Below, piece after piece: positions 35,981 through 47,449 of a DNA stretch of 64,000 nucleotides (position 1 is the stretch's first letter; every line of letters starts with the position of its first letter). Source of the stretch: Rhopalosiphum padi. Taxonomy: Eukaryota > Arthropoda > Insecta > Hemiptera > Aphididae. Where the stretch lies: NCBI RefSeq assembly GCF_020882245.1, contig NC_083597.1, forward strand, positions 34,202,652 to 34,266,651. Direction: 5' to 3'. The translations under genes were made by a program, and so were the position numbers. The notes below the pieces were generated by a model. The model did no database searches. It worked only from the letters and a program-made list of their open reading frames with translations, and was not told where the DNA came from.

Positions 35981-36940
35981 CGGCATAAAATGTTCGAGTT
36001 TTTCAACGGTTATCACATTTTGTTCTGACCCGGCCGAAAATTCGTATATTTCGACAATTTAGGCGTATTATACATATGCAGTCTAATATGCCTTATGCAC
36101 GCGCACATTATACTAAACACACGTCACGGGGCCACCTGCGCGCCACACGTATCCAAATGAAGAGGACGACTAGGTACGTTGTTTGTTAACGCGTGTAAAT
36201 CCCGTGTTCGTCGATTATCAGATCGGGAAACCGGATAAATTATTTATGTTCGGTTTTTCATCAGTGAGTGGATACTGAAGCAAGAAACGGCATACTTTAC
36301 TGCAGTAACGTATATATAGTTATTGAAAAAAGTACCCGAAAAAAAACCGATTTTATTAAACGCAGACAAACCGATGAGTGCGTGTTATCTCCGTCGGTAA
36401 TCTAGACATAGGCAGAGGAGGAGAAAAAACACAACGCGCACAAGTAGTTCTGGACAATGGATCTAAAAAAAGTTAAACCTATATAGGCAATTAAATTTTA
36501 CGACGAAAGTGGTGTGTCCGATTTTTTTTCAGCGGCTCCTTATCGCCTCACGGAATCGGTACAACCGGCGTGTATTTAATAATATAAAGAACGGAGATTT
36601 GAATCGGTGGACTATCATTTTTTCTCTCTTGTTTTTCGTTTACGAAATTCTCTAATGGAAAACCGCACGATCGTGTCGTTACAGCGTACATAGGTAATAT
36701 ATAGGAAGGAACCAAACCGATCGACTTAAACGCGCGGAGATCCTGACGTGGCGATCTCGGGAAACCTACAGTTTACTGCGGTTTGTATTAATGCTAATAT
36801 ACTGCTCCCTGCAAGCACTTACGAACGACATACTTATTGCAGACCTCGAAATGCATATACTATTAAATATGTATTGCTGCGAGCGTCATACGTCCTACCT
36901 ATGACACGAAAATTCGAATTCTTCAAGTGTTAAAACGTAT
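35981..36940. other. CpG-rich patch, no gene called
   Basis: A GC-richer, repeat-poor block. A strong acceptor (gattttttttcag, ending about 36531) is followed by DNA open in all three frames for 14-39 codons, so no frame can be preferred. It may be regulatory DNA. Confidence 0.4.
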
Positions 36941-39290
36941 ATATAATAGCCAAATAAAATTTTACAAACGGAAATGTTTCCCTAAATTCTTAGTAAAATA
37001 CATAAAGATATGCGTACCTATACCTACATAGTGCAATAATTTAGGATAGATATCATTATCAAAATATAAATATTGTAGGCAAGGATATTGCGTATGATAT
37101 AATTATATATATTATATCTACCTAGTCAAAAACAAAACATTTTAGCTGTTTAAACCAATTAAAAACCAATAAAATATAGTACTAAATAGTTAAATAATCC
37201 CAAGTTAACATTTATGTGGCCAGTGGGTTGAACATATTATAATATCACATAATTATATTTAAATAAAACTTTAACTAAATCTGAAACTATCAAAAATAAA
37301 CGTTAATTTCAAGCCACAGGAAGTCAAAATAATTGCATGAGTTTAGACCATTACTCATTCAACTTATGGTTAGATATTATAATATAGTATACATGATATT
37401 ATTATACATTTAACCATTCGACTTCTAAAATATAAGATCCCCACTGAGCCATATGAGATGTATAAACGAAATCGTTCAATTCATAAATTGTATTTTACAA
37501 TCGTCTAAAAACGTCACGTTAACAACAAATATTATACAAAAATTCCATAAAATCTTAAACATATACGTGCATAAAAATTATTTGGTATTTTTACTATTAG
37601 TTTTTTTTTTTTTTATTATTATTATTTATAGGAAACGTTTTCATTCTACATCATCATCATCGTTGATTAATATAATGAGACATAAAAATAAAAAAATCAA
37701 GAAGGAGGAGTATTGCAACCTAGTGACCACCGTTGATGAAGCTGTTTAATAAACTTTGTAGAAAACAAGCCATAACAACATCATCATTGTACAATATAAT
37801 ATAATATTATATATTTTAAACGTAACTGCACCATACATCTATAAGAAGCTTTCTAATTAATACATCAGAAAAAAATTATCAGATAATCCTACAGACGCTA
37901 ATTAGCGCATTAAAATCTTTAGATATTCTTATGATGATTGCATTTATTTAATACAATTTTATACGAAAGAAAAGAGCTGGTTCTTATCCAGTATACTAAC
38001 AGCTAACAAACAACATTCAAAATCCATAAATACTATAGAAATAAATAATAAATTTGTTACGTAAAAATACTATGAATGTATTTCAACATGTGATGACTGG
38101 ATGCTAATTACTACGCATATTCCCAACTCCAATAATAATAAATTAAAAGTTTTTGAGATCACGGAAGATCAACAAAAATATTTTTTTAATCGAAACACTT
38201 ATGAAAATTATCTTCAAAAAACGGAGGTACGCAAAACATGGCATAAACTACAACATTAACAATAGGTACACTAAATACGCAAAATGAATAATTATATTAT
38301 TTATTTAGGAGGTATCATAACATTCAAGAAGTAACATTTTATCTGATTTTAATACTGTGTAAGTGCAAAACACTATTGACCATACTTTATACTAATATTT
38401 ATTGAACGTTTCATCTGTAATTGACTATTATGTTATATTAAAATAAAACATTTTATAAATGTGCACGTCTAACACGACTTTTCCTACTATCCACATCTGA
38501 TCTTTAGTTAAAATTTTTCAAGGTAATTTCTTTAAATATTTTGAAAAAAACTCTTGAGTTTCGCACAACACTGATTTAAAGTAATTACATTTTATTAAAC
38601 CGTGTAATTTATATTCTATATACCATAATGATAATTACAAATAATATAAATTGATCTATTCGTCTTCTCGTAGCTAAATATTGCATCTTTGATACTATAA
38701 TTTTACTAATGTTGCAAAGTTACCAAAGTACCAAAATGTAGTAATACCAAAATGTCATGTCAATATAGAGTTGTCAAACGAATCAGAATTTACGTTTTTG
38801 ATTATTTAACGTTAGATACTATTAAAAACAACTTTATTTTTAATTTTAATTGTAAACCAAAACATAAGTTGAAAATGGCAACGCAATTTAAACGGCAATA
38901 GTTATACGTATCCGCATACGGATATTATGATAATAAGTAATAACGTAAAGTCAACACAAGCATACCCAAAAATACCTGTTGGAGATGTTAAAAAAATTAT
39001 AATAATAATGACCGAGTACGTAATAACAACACGTTTACGCCTACACATCACACGATGCAAATTAAAAAAAAACCGATGGAAAATAAAAACACGAAAAAAT
39101 AATAGGAAACCTCGAAATAGTAATAAAATGTAAATCGAAATTCCGTTGTAGGCATAATAAATACATGGGTGATTTAAACAAAAAAAAAACAGAGCAATTG
39201 CCTACACAATAACAGTGTTGTCGTGCACGGCCTGCAACATACACATTATAATATTACACTATTATACATAATATACACACTCTTAATACT
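36941..39290. other. AT-rich tract with T14-TTA repeat
   Basis: No gene is seen. T14 at 37601-37614 runs into ATT triplets. The sequence near 38726-38760 repeats TACCAAAATGT. The rest is stop-dense. Confidence 0.55.
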
Positions 39291-39928
39291 ATATTTATAG
39301 GTACACGGCAGCGGTGGCGGCTGTTGAAAAGCAGTTTACCTATATGTATAATATAATATTATAGTAATAATATTATTATCATTATTATTATTATTGTATT
39401 ATAATATATTCTGGTATAATCGGACCTATTGGACCGGGTCGTTAAGAGTGTTAATGGATTGTCGTGTGCGGTGGTTGTCGATGGCGGCTCCCGAGGCCGA
39501 ATCGTTTAATCATTCGTATGATATACGGGGAGAATAATAAAATGTACGCAGCGCACTAACTGTTCATAGATTGGAACTAACGAATAACTATTATTATTAT
39601 TATTATTATTATCATTATTATAATTATTATATTACGATCGTTTACGCGCCAAGATAATAACAATATTACTACTATATAATATTATGTATATGTCGGTTGG
39701 CCGCGATTGTGTCGCAGCGGCGGGTGATCGATGACTGGTTAATAAACTTCTGTTAATAGGATATTTCGGGCGCTGGTCCCGGTGATTTTGCTCTTAATTG
39801 CCCTCCGGTAGAAGGTACATACGTCATACGTTATGTATATACGCATAGATAATATAAAGTGATGTTTGACGGTGTGAAACAGCGAGAAAAAAAATAAGTC
39901 GTAATAATATACATGTACGGTGTCCGTG
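39291..39928. other. CpG-rich patch with TTA repeats upstream of a small ORF
   Basis: TTA/ATT microsatellites at about 39366-39400 and 39590-39612 bracket a GC-rich block. Within it, ATG at 39456 opens a 27-codon frame that includes MAAPEAESFNHSYDIRGE before TAA. If the ORF at 39929 is real, this would be its 5' region with an upstream ORF. That is inference only. Confidence 0.35.
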
Positions 39929-40111
39929 ATGGAAATGATGAATTTCGTGGCCGCCGCCGCATGCCATAACGATATTAATACGATATTGTACAGTCGGCAA
40001 CTCAGCGGGTTCGTGGTTTGCCACGATCCGTCGACGGATAGGTACGTAATGCGCGGTCCTGTTTCGAAAAGCAATTCGAATCTCGATGAATTGGATTCGA
40101 CAAATTCGTGA
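39929..40111 (+). CDS. Hypothetical 60-aa ORF or first exon
   Basis: An ATG with G at -3 and G at +4 opens 60 codons to TGA. The peptide starts MEMMNFVAAAACHNDINT and ends SNSNLDELDSTNS. It has no membrane segment and no recognised domain. A good donor (GATAG|GTACGT, exon end 40041) inside the frame could make the first 37 codons a coding first exon ending in phase 2; no candidate acceptor exon in the window continues that phase. Codons are less AT-biased than the surroundings. Minus-strand frames over the same bases are longer but poorer in composition. Confidence 0.2.
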   Translation: MEMMNFVAAAACHNDINTILYSRQLSGFVVCHDPSTDRYVMRGPVSKSNSNLDELDSTNS

Positions 40112-41695
40112 CGCAGTTATACGACAACTATGACGATGTTAATTTGTCCGGATAAACTTCCTGCCCAAACGTCTATATAATATAATATAGTACACAGTCA
40201 CAAATATTGGGAGTCTTGGAACAAGGCAGACTCTGAGTATGATATAATTTATTAAAATAAAATATAAATAAATGTAATTAAAAAAATATATATTTGAAAA
40301 TTTGTTTTTGTAACACTGTATTTTTGAAGGTGATTTAACACGGCCGATAAGAACTATTTTGTTCTCAAGAGAATAATTATATGACCTACAAACCGTGTAA
40401 GTAATCTAATAATGTAAATAATAATTTTTATTTGTATACCACGATTTTCCAATCAAATTATAAGAAACTACTTTCTCCCCTAGTTAAAAAAAATTGATTT
40501 TGTGCCTATGTACATAATATAGTATAATTTCACACAATAACGCTTCTCTGCACACTAACCGTATAACATTTCTTGCTATTATTTTGAAAATTCTAGTTTA
40601 GGAACGTCAAGTTGTTTTTATCAACCAGTGTTCATCACAGTATAAGCAAATAGTATTCACTTTGAAGATTGACAAACCATTTTAATCACTATTTCAATGT
40701 TTTATATCATACCTATTATGAAATATTTTTACAGAAAATATACAAAACTTATATTATATTTAAAATATATTATGGAAATAATAATACAATAGTCGTATGA
40801 CCAATAGCAATAGTAATAGTCATAGTTGGTTAATAAAAAAAAAAAATGTTTAGCTTTTGTGACCGTCTAAAAGCGGCTTACCGTAAAATGTTAGCTCACC
40901 TTAACCAATTAAATTTTTTTTTAATTGTTTTGGTTACAATAAAGCGAAATATTTATAATTATTTCTGAATAATAATATAATTGTCCTGAAACCCACATGG
41001 AAAAAAATAATAAACAAACAAATGTGTGCATACCGCAAAACGTGTTTATATATGTGCGTTGTATGTATAAATTTGAAAAATATCTCTCTATCCATCTAAA
41101 ACGATTACTAGGATGCGATTTATTTTTCAACCAAAAAAATTGTATACATTATGATATACCGGTAACCGTACATTATGACGACGCAACGCGGGGGACGACT
41201 ATATATTATGTTTATGTATATACTATATAATACATATTATGCATAAAACACTCGTTAACACAAATACAATTGTCCCCGAGGGCTGGCCACGAGTGGGAGG
41301 CGCAAGTAGCCGCTATAATGTTAAGTTATTTTTTCGAATAGTTTTACGCCAAAACATCGGGGTGAAACAGAACGTAGGTACTTATACAAAAAACCGGTCG
41401 GTGTAACAAAAATAATAAAAATATATTTTTCTCTCGAAAAAGACTGCAGCGACGTAATCTCATCTGAACGAATTTTCGAGTTATTTTGCTATGTATACAT
41501 ACAGTAAGTAATAATTTATAAATTATATCCTCTCCCGCCCCTCCCGATCATCATGCAGCACTATTACTACTATATAAAACTCTCTTGCTCTCTCTTATAC
41601 TCTTTACCTGCCCGTGCGCTGATTTAATACTGTACTACTATAATAACAATAAGTTAGTATTCACAAAAGGGTTACACTATCGTATTTACTATATA
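40112..41695. other. AT-rich tract, nothing recognised
   Basis: Contains A12 (40835-40846), a short hexanucleotide tandem AATAGC/AATAGT (40803-40826) and a polypyrimidine stretch at 41575-41605. No gene or element was found. Confidence 0.55.
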
Positions 41696-42374
41696 CAGGA
41701 TGGTTCATCAAGTATGCTCACTCCTTGTTTCCTTTAATAACTGTTGATTCAAATGAAAACCTTTCTTTTCTATTGTAAATTATAGTTTGCGGTCTGATTG
41801 CGGATAATTTTCCTGAAAATTTGAACATATTTGAACAAGACGTTTCTCAGTTATATTAAAAATTTTCCAGTAAGGATAAAAATCCTTAAAAATTGTTTTA
41901 CAAATATATAAAATAAATATAATGTTGGAACTATTATCTATTGGTGATATTTGAAACGTTTTTACAAATTATAAATGCTGATAGATTATATTAATTACCA
42001 AAAACTTTAAAACACCATCAACTCCCACGTATATCTTATAAGCCCATTATCATGGGCCTATTATTATCAGCACACAAAACACAAATTTCAGTTACTCAAA
42101 AACTAAATACTCGTTCGAATTTTGAAGTTGATATGTCAACAATTTCAGAAAAAAATGTCTACTAAGCAATTTATAACAGAAAAATAATAATTTGAAAAAC
42201 AGAAGTTTTTATCTCTATACAGGACACGCGGCTTCTTAAATATCTTGTACAAACAATCTCAAGAATTTGAAAATATAGTCTTTGTGTGTATTTGATACTC
42301 CAAAAATCAGATTTAATATAACCACGACATTATATTGAAGACAGGGGTGAGCATATACTTTGAAGATCACCCTA
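41696..42374. mobile_element. Non-autonomous DNA transposon (MITE), TA-flanked, related to 14057-14582
   Basis: The left end CAGGATGGTTCATCAAGTAT (with GCTCACTCC following, 41696-41724) is an imperfect inverted repeat of the right end GGGGTGAGCATATACTTTG (then AAGATCACCCTA, 42344-42374). TA dinucleotides flank both ends. Interior blocks CTCGTTCGAATTTTGA (42110), AAAAACAGAAGTTT (42195) and CCAAAAATCAGA (42300) are shared with the element at 14.1-14.6 kb in the same order. Here the inverted repeats are only about 30 bp and the left half has no long matching arm. No transposase is present. Confidence 0.6.
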
Positions 42375-42960
42375 TACATAGTTTATTGTCAGAAAATGCA
42401 CACACGCGCACATAATAAGATGGCAAGTACCTATATCTATGATGGTACCTATAATATACAACTATTGCCGTTCGCATCACGACCGCCGAGCGCGCACACA
42501 CACGCGGGGCGGGCCTACGTCTCAATTATTGTAATGCTACCATATATATGCATGATAATATTACAATGTAAACGAAACGCATGCACACGGCGGCGGCGAC
42601 GGGAAAAGACGTCTGCGCACGATCCTTTGGGCCCGGCGCCGTTTTGCATATTTATTAGTGAAATAATCAGCCCCGCACGCCCACCCAAACGGCTGCAGCG
42701 GCCGCGATGACATTCCCGACATACGAATGAGAGGAGTGAGGGGAAGAGAGTTCCGAGTCGCCCGGTCACGGTATTTTAATATCGTATATATTATTATTAT
42801 AACACCGCGTGATGACGATGTTGCGAGGAGAGACATCACGATGACACACCGTCGGCATATGTACAGTGATCGAGGGCTAAAGAGTTGTGATAGAGCTTGA
42901 AGGGACTTAGCCCCAACCCCAAAGTTACAAAGAAAGGTTTTAGTTGTAATATTCAATGAC
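42375..42960. other. CpG-rich patch with overlapping frames
   Basis: Very CpG-rich (about 42475-42770), containing GCCGCG and CACACG motifs. Plus- and minus-strand frames of 84-131 codons overlap in this block because stops are rare. Confidence 0.4.
42420..42710 (+). CDS. Hypothetical 96-aa ORF (doubtful)
   Basis: An ATG at 42420, 46 bp beyond the transposon end, opens 96 codons to TGA. The product would carry one hydrophobic stretch (about residues 49-63, core SIIVMLPYICMIIL) followed by a run of six basic residues (RRRRRR) and a Pro/Arg-rich tail. No family is recognised. Minus-strand frames of similar length overlap it, so low stop frequency in CpG-rich DNA explains it as well as coding does. 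Confidence 0.12.
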   Translation: MASTYIYDGTYNIQLLPFASRPPSAHTHAGRAYVSIIVMLPYICMIILQCKRNACTRRRRREKTSAHDPLGPAPFCIFISEIISPARPPKRLQRPR

Positions 42961-44480
42961 TATCACATCATTCTGTACTATACACAATGCACATATTATG
43001 TTAAGTTGCACGAATAATAATACACGATAGACTACAGTTACCTATAAGTATTAATAAGAACATATTTTCTGAAAAATCACTTGAACATTATAAAATACAA
43101 AAACGCTTGAAATGTATGTATTTGAATTATCTGCAGTACTTAGGAAATAAACTACAACTATACTCTGAAGTTTCACTGCACACAATTATATACTATATAC
43201 GATATCACAGTAAGCCCCAAACCACTCGAACGTCTCGAACACTGTTTTAAATTGTGGGTCAATCCCGAAATGTCTGACAATAAGTCAGATAATATAGTCG
43301 ATATTATTATTGCAGATTAGTTGATGACAAATATAAACCTGATATCATATACAATTTTGGCATTTTAAATTCTAAGTAGAACTAAACGAAATTAATTTTA
43401 TTTGAGTGTTTATATTTTAAACGTATTCATACGATTTTACATGTATATACATACCTACGTCGAACATAAGAATATCTATTTCACGGCTTTATTTTATTTT
43501 TTAATTTAAACATATTTTGGGTATTATAATTCATAAATATGCATAATGCTACATAGGCGTTTAAATAAGTTTAAGACTTTTTCCCTATTCACTCTTCTTT
43601 TTCACTGCGACTCTTAAATAATTCTCATAACCGCCTATAGACACGTTTAATTAAATCGCTCACCCGGAATATACTGAATACAACAAGACAACTGTACCGT
43701 GGAAATTGTTCGGAAAACCATAAGACAAAATTGTAATTAAAGCACGTAGAGCGACCGCAATTAGTGAGAATCCCTCAGTGGCTTTTCGTACGTAGAGTAA
43801 TAGTAGTAATTTCTGAAGCTAACAAGCCATAGAATTTGAATTACCATAAATATCAAAAACATACGTCATATTATAATTAATTAAATACTACAGACAATGT
43901 TGTTAAAAACATAAATTTACTAAATACAATTTAAGAAATTCTCATTATTGTTACATTATATAGCACTTAAAACACTCTGTTATTTATGTGTCTTATACAT
44001 AAAACATAAATACATAAACTATTTCTTTGCTAAACTGAAAAAAACGATTGCACATGTATTATGGAATAATATTCGACACAATTCGCATGACATTAAATCG
44101 GATCCACGAACAATTAATCTACGCAAAAAATTAATAACAATTCATCTTTTAACTCAAATTCTACAGCGGATATCTCAAAACAGAACAACGCGAAGAACAG
44201 TCTCCGACCATTTATCCGTGGTGTGTGCGACGACCCGTGCGACAATTCAACTCGACAAAATGAATGCTTGTACAATATTTATTAACAACAGTTAATTACA
44301 TCGGACAATCTACGGAGTATTATATTTGAACACTATATGCAGACCTATATAGCTCGTACAATACGCGTGTACCTTATAATCTACATAAAATTATGTATAA
44401 CGAGTTGTCGAAGACTGATAAAAAAAAGGTAGGTACTATCTACGTAATAATAATAAATTCATAATATATAAAGATATCTT
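42961..44480. other. Mostly AT-rich tract; long frame rejected
   Basis: A 115-codon plus-strand frame (43948-44295) lacks an ATG until near its end and has no splice support. Around 43230-43330 two minus-strand frames are open (one contains KTVFETFEWFGAYCDI), but no family could be assigned. Confidence 0.45.
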
Positions 44481-45080
44481 TTGGCTGTGCGGGCACTCTT
44501 CAGGTACCTAGGTACCTGTAAGTACCTCTATATATACCTAATCTTTGTGTTCGGGAAGGAACGAGTTGTTTTCTTGTTAGCCGCAGTCGGAAAACATTGA
44601 TCTTCCTGACAGGGTGTCAAACGCCCACGCCTCCGCCATATTATAATAGTGATACGGTGGTGTGTGTGAATGTGTGTGTGTAGTTATTACGTTATATACA
44701 TTTCGTGATGTCGGTCGCCTCTGCGTATATGGAACGAAGACGTATTATAATAGAGGGTTATAAGTACGGGGTCACGTTCTTATAAACATTGGGACATGCC
44801 AAATGAATACGAGGAAGAAAGTGGAGGCCATTTAACATCAATCCTCTGCTGTACCTATTATTTATATAATATTATACAGCGTCGTACTCTACGCGCAGCA
44901 CACTTGTTGTCTGTGTGTGTACGCGTATAACACAGTTGAAAACAACACACGACCGAATGCGTTGAAAACCGCGTACCTACTTCATACCTGTTGCAGCTGT
45001 AAGCTGGTCTTACAATATACAAAAATACATCGGCTATAAGAGACAGGAGTGTCCGCCGCCATAGTTAACGCACTCAATCA
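44481..45080. other. CpG-rich patch with perfect palindrome
   Basis: Begins with the 18-bp palindrome at 44501-44518. It is repeat-poor otherwise, except for short GT runs near 44660. No ORF is credible. Confidence 0.45.
44501..44518. other. 18-bp perfect palindrome
   Basis: CAGGTACCTAGGTACCTG is fully self-complementary and GC-richer than its surroundings. It is made of two GGTACC units around CTAG. It could be a dimeric factor site or just the GGTACCTA motif of this genome meeting itself. Confidence 0.75.
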
Positions 45081-45974
45081 AAATCAAATGTTGTCGCTTG
45101 TCGTACATTTTTAAGGCTATAAAGTATATATTACATTTATTACAGACAAGATAAACGTTTAAACTATTTTAAACTATTTATAGTTTTTTCACCACTTATT
45201 ATTTTGAATAAAATGAATCGTCCTACCAATAATTTGAATTTTCCAGTAAATACGATTTAGTAACCTGATGTATTGAGCACTAGTTTTACCCAAGCACAAG
45301 ATAAAGATGTTTTCTGATAATGAATCGTCGCATTTTAAAAGCCACATAATCAGCGGAGCTTGGGTAGACTATGCTAAAATATTATTTCATATTGCTAAAA
45401 TTTCTTGAAACTCATTCGATAGTTGTAGGTGGCTTCTGATTAAATAAGTAAGAAAACAAATAAAATAATTATACGAGTATAAGAAATAATCAATTTATAT
45501 TACCGATATAAGTTTGAGAAACAATATTTAATAATATTATTAACTATATGCATAATTTTACGAAATGCCTCTCGAATTTGTGAAATTTAAAAAAAAACAT
45601 ATATAATTTTCCTTTACGTCGTTTTTTAAGTAAAATATATTATTACACTGTTCAAAATATAAAAATATAATAAGTACGATAATATACTCATACTATAATA
45701 TCGTGATAATATACCAGTCGATATTTTCAATTATATATTTCACATAGATTATTATAATGTATGTAATGCGTATGTAATTTAAAATTACGTCGACTACGTA
45801 TAGATACATGTTTTTTATTTGCTAGTATAGGTAGGTATAGAAAAAAAGCACGCATCACAACTATAATATATAAGTAAAAAATATATATTGTACACGATAT
45901 GTATACCTATTATACTCATCGATATATATGTTTTTCGTTCTATCAGAACCTGTAATTTTACCGTGATTAACCCT
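45081..45974. other. AT-rich tract, nothing recognised
   Basis: Stop-dense AT DNA with TA runs. No elements were found. Confidence 0.6.
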
Positions 45975-46169
45975 TTAATCTATTCCTGCCACTCCGAGTG
46001 TCGTCATCTGAGGACCCCTACCACCAATCTCATTAAATCGTGACCGTATAGTTTTCACGTCGCCGTTGAGACGTATAAAAATGTCTTTCCACACTATCCC
46101 TCTTTCGAAACAAGCGGCAACGTAGTGGGAATCTATATAACCACTCGTAGAACGCCCAAAAATTGTCTT
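45975..46169 (-). pseudogene. Decayed Tc1/mariner-like transposase fragment (helix-turn-helix region)
   Basis: A minus-strand frame of 64 codons without ATG contains HYVAACFERGIVWKDIFIRL, continuing NGDVKTIRSRFNEIGGRG. This has the pattern of the N-terminal helix-turn-helix of Tc1/mariner transposases: a G, then W/R-x-I, then RLN, then a T-I/V-x-R helix and FNE-G. About where those proteins have RPRSGRPR, another frame of the same DNA reads TRSGRNR, which suggests a frameshift. Both frames then hit stops. No catalytic DDE region or inverted termini were found nearby, so it would be a dead fragment. Family placement is by memory of the pattern. Confidence 0.28.
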
Positions 46170-47042
46170 GATTTTAATATTTTTAATATATAAATAATAT
46201 AAACGTATATATTATTATATGTTAAGTACATACAAAATTCTTTTTAAATTGTGTATGGAATTATAATGGATTGCGTTGAATTGAAATACGTTTAGAAACC
46301 GGGAAATTTAACAAGCTCATGGCATGAACTTTCCTAACTTGTTGAATTTCTTTCGTCAATAACTATTTAAATACCTATACAAATACCTATTAGGTACGTG
46401 TAATATTCGGATTAACTGCGACTATGTGTCAATATTTCTATCTTCGCGTTGAGAAGGCTTCTCATCGTATAATAATAACTATATATAACAGTTTTTATCA
46501 TATAGCTATACAAGTAGGTTATTATTAGGTAATTATTTTTTTTTTTTAGGTGCTCATAAAAATAATGTGTAGGTTTATACACGTTAAATACAAGTTATCG
46601 CGTTAGAATCGAAATAGTCTTATTAATTGATTGAGGAGAAGGACCGCTGAACATACTAAAAACGCGTACACAGCAAATCGAATAATACGACGCCGTTTTA
46701 ACATATCGACTATCCAGTAATATACTTATATACCAATAACTAATTCCAAATGGTTATATATTATGTTTTGTTTTTAAAGCGGTTACTCACCGCAGCGTGT
46801 TATATAGGTAGGGATTTCAGTGGCACCAGTCTACATATTATTATTATTGGCTTCTAGTATTGAATAACGAACCTCGGCTATATTATACATATATATGTAT
46901 AATATATATAGGAGAACCGAGAGAAGTCCGACAGGCAATCACGGTCGTTAATTTCAGTTATCAGTCAGTTATCATTAGATTCAACATGTTTCCATTTTAA
47001 TATTATACATTTTCTTTTATCGTATTAATGATTTAATTTCAG
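46170..47042. other. Mixed tract upstream of a candidate exon
   Basis: Contains T12 (46536-46547), a 28-bp perfect palindrome (46879-46906) and a repeated CAGTTATCAGTCAGTTATC segment near 46957-46976 that resembles insect initiator text (TCAGT), about 55 bp after a TATATATA. A minus-strand 40-nt open piece at 46791-46830 ends in GCG|GTGAGT. No gene is called. Confidence 0.4.
46879..46906. other. 28-bp perfect palindrome
   Basis: A self-complementary, AT-only sequence centred in ATATAT. It is a likely cruciform or hairpin former in a TA-rich context. Confidence 0.7.
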
Positions 47043-47125
47043 CGATAAAGACACGGCATAAAATAGCGGACATTCATTTCGACCAGTCCATCTTGCCTAC
47101 GGACAACACACAAATCCAACGCCAG
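47043..47125 (+). CDS. Possible 83-nt internal exon, unidentified protein
   Basis: Bounded by a good acceptor (tttaatttcag, ending 47042) and a donor (CGCCAG|GTGTGT, 47126). Two of the three frames stop early. The third, after two leading bases, is open for 27 codons to phase 0: IKTRHKIADIHFDQSILPTD then NTQIQRQ. Composition and codons look coding, but I recognise no family. Having both splice sites and a single open frame makes it one of the better exon candidates. The donor falls at the edge of a GT-rich repeat, which could create it by chance. Confidence 0.2.
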
Positions 47126-47377
47126 GTGTGTGTATATGTGTGTGTATGTGTTTACAGTGCTGGCGGTTAATTTATTAAAGAAACAACATTTACATAGAAA
47201 TGCGAGATAGAAACTACGTAGATAACGTCGCGGCCAACTAATACTTAATAAATAATAATATAATATTTTAAATCACCTCTACTTATACATTATAGTCAGT
47301 CAACGTATGAATTATTTATTAAAATTTGCACGGGACGTAATAATTGCCATAAAAGGTAATATCATATTATTATACTG

Positions 47378-47401
47378 TATATATATATATATATATATAT
47401 A
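47378..47401. repeat. (TA)12 microsatellite
   Basis: A perfect 24-bp TA repeat. Confidence 0.95.
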
Positions 47402-47431
47402 CAAAAAAATGTAATAATATAATATAACGTT

Positions 47432-47449
47432 TATATATATATATATATA
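47432..47449. repeat. (TA)9 microsatellite
   Basis: A perfect 18-bp TA repeat 30 bp after the previous one. Confidence 0.9.

Noticed and set aside
42561..42956. 131-codon minus-strand open frame
   Set aside because: It overlaps plus-strand frames of similar length in CpG-rich DNA where stops are rare, and it has no recognisable motif or splice context.
43948..44295. 115-codon plus-strand open frame
   Set aside because: No ATG until near its end, AT-driven residues (Ile, Asn, Lys, Thr) and no splice sites.
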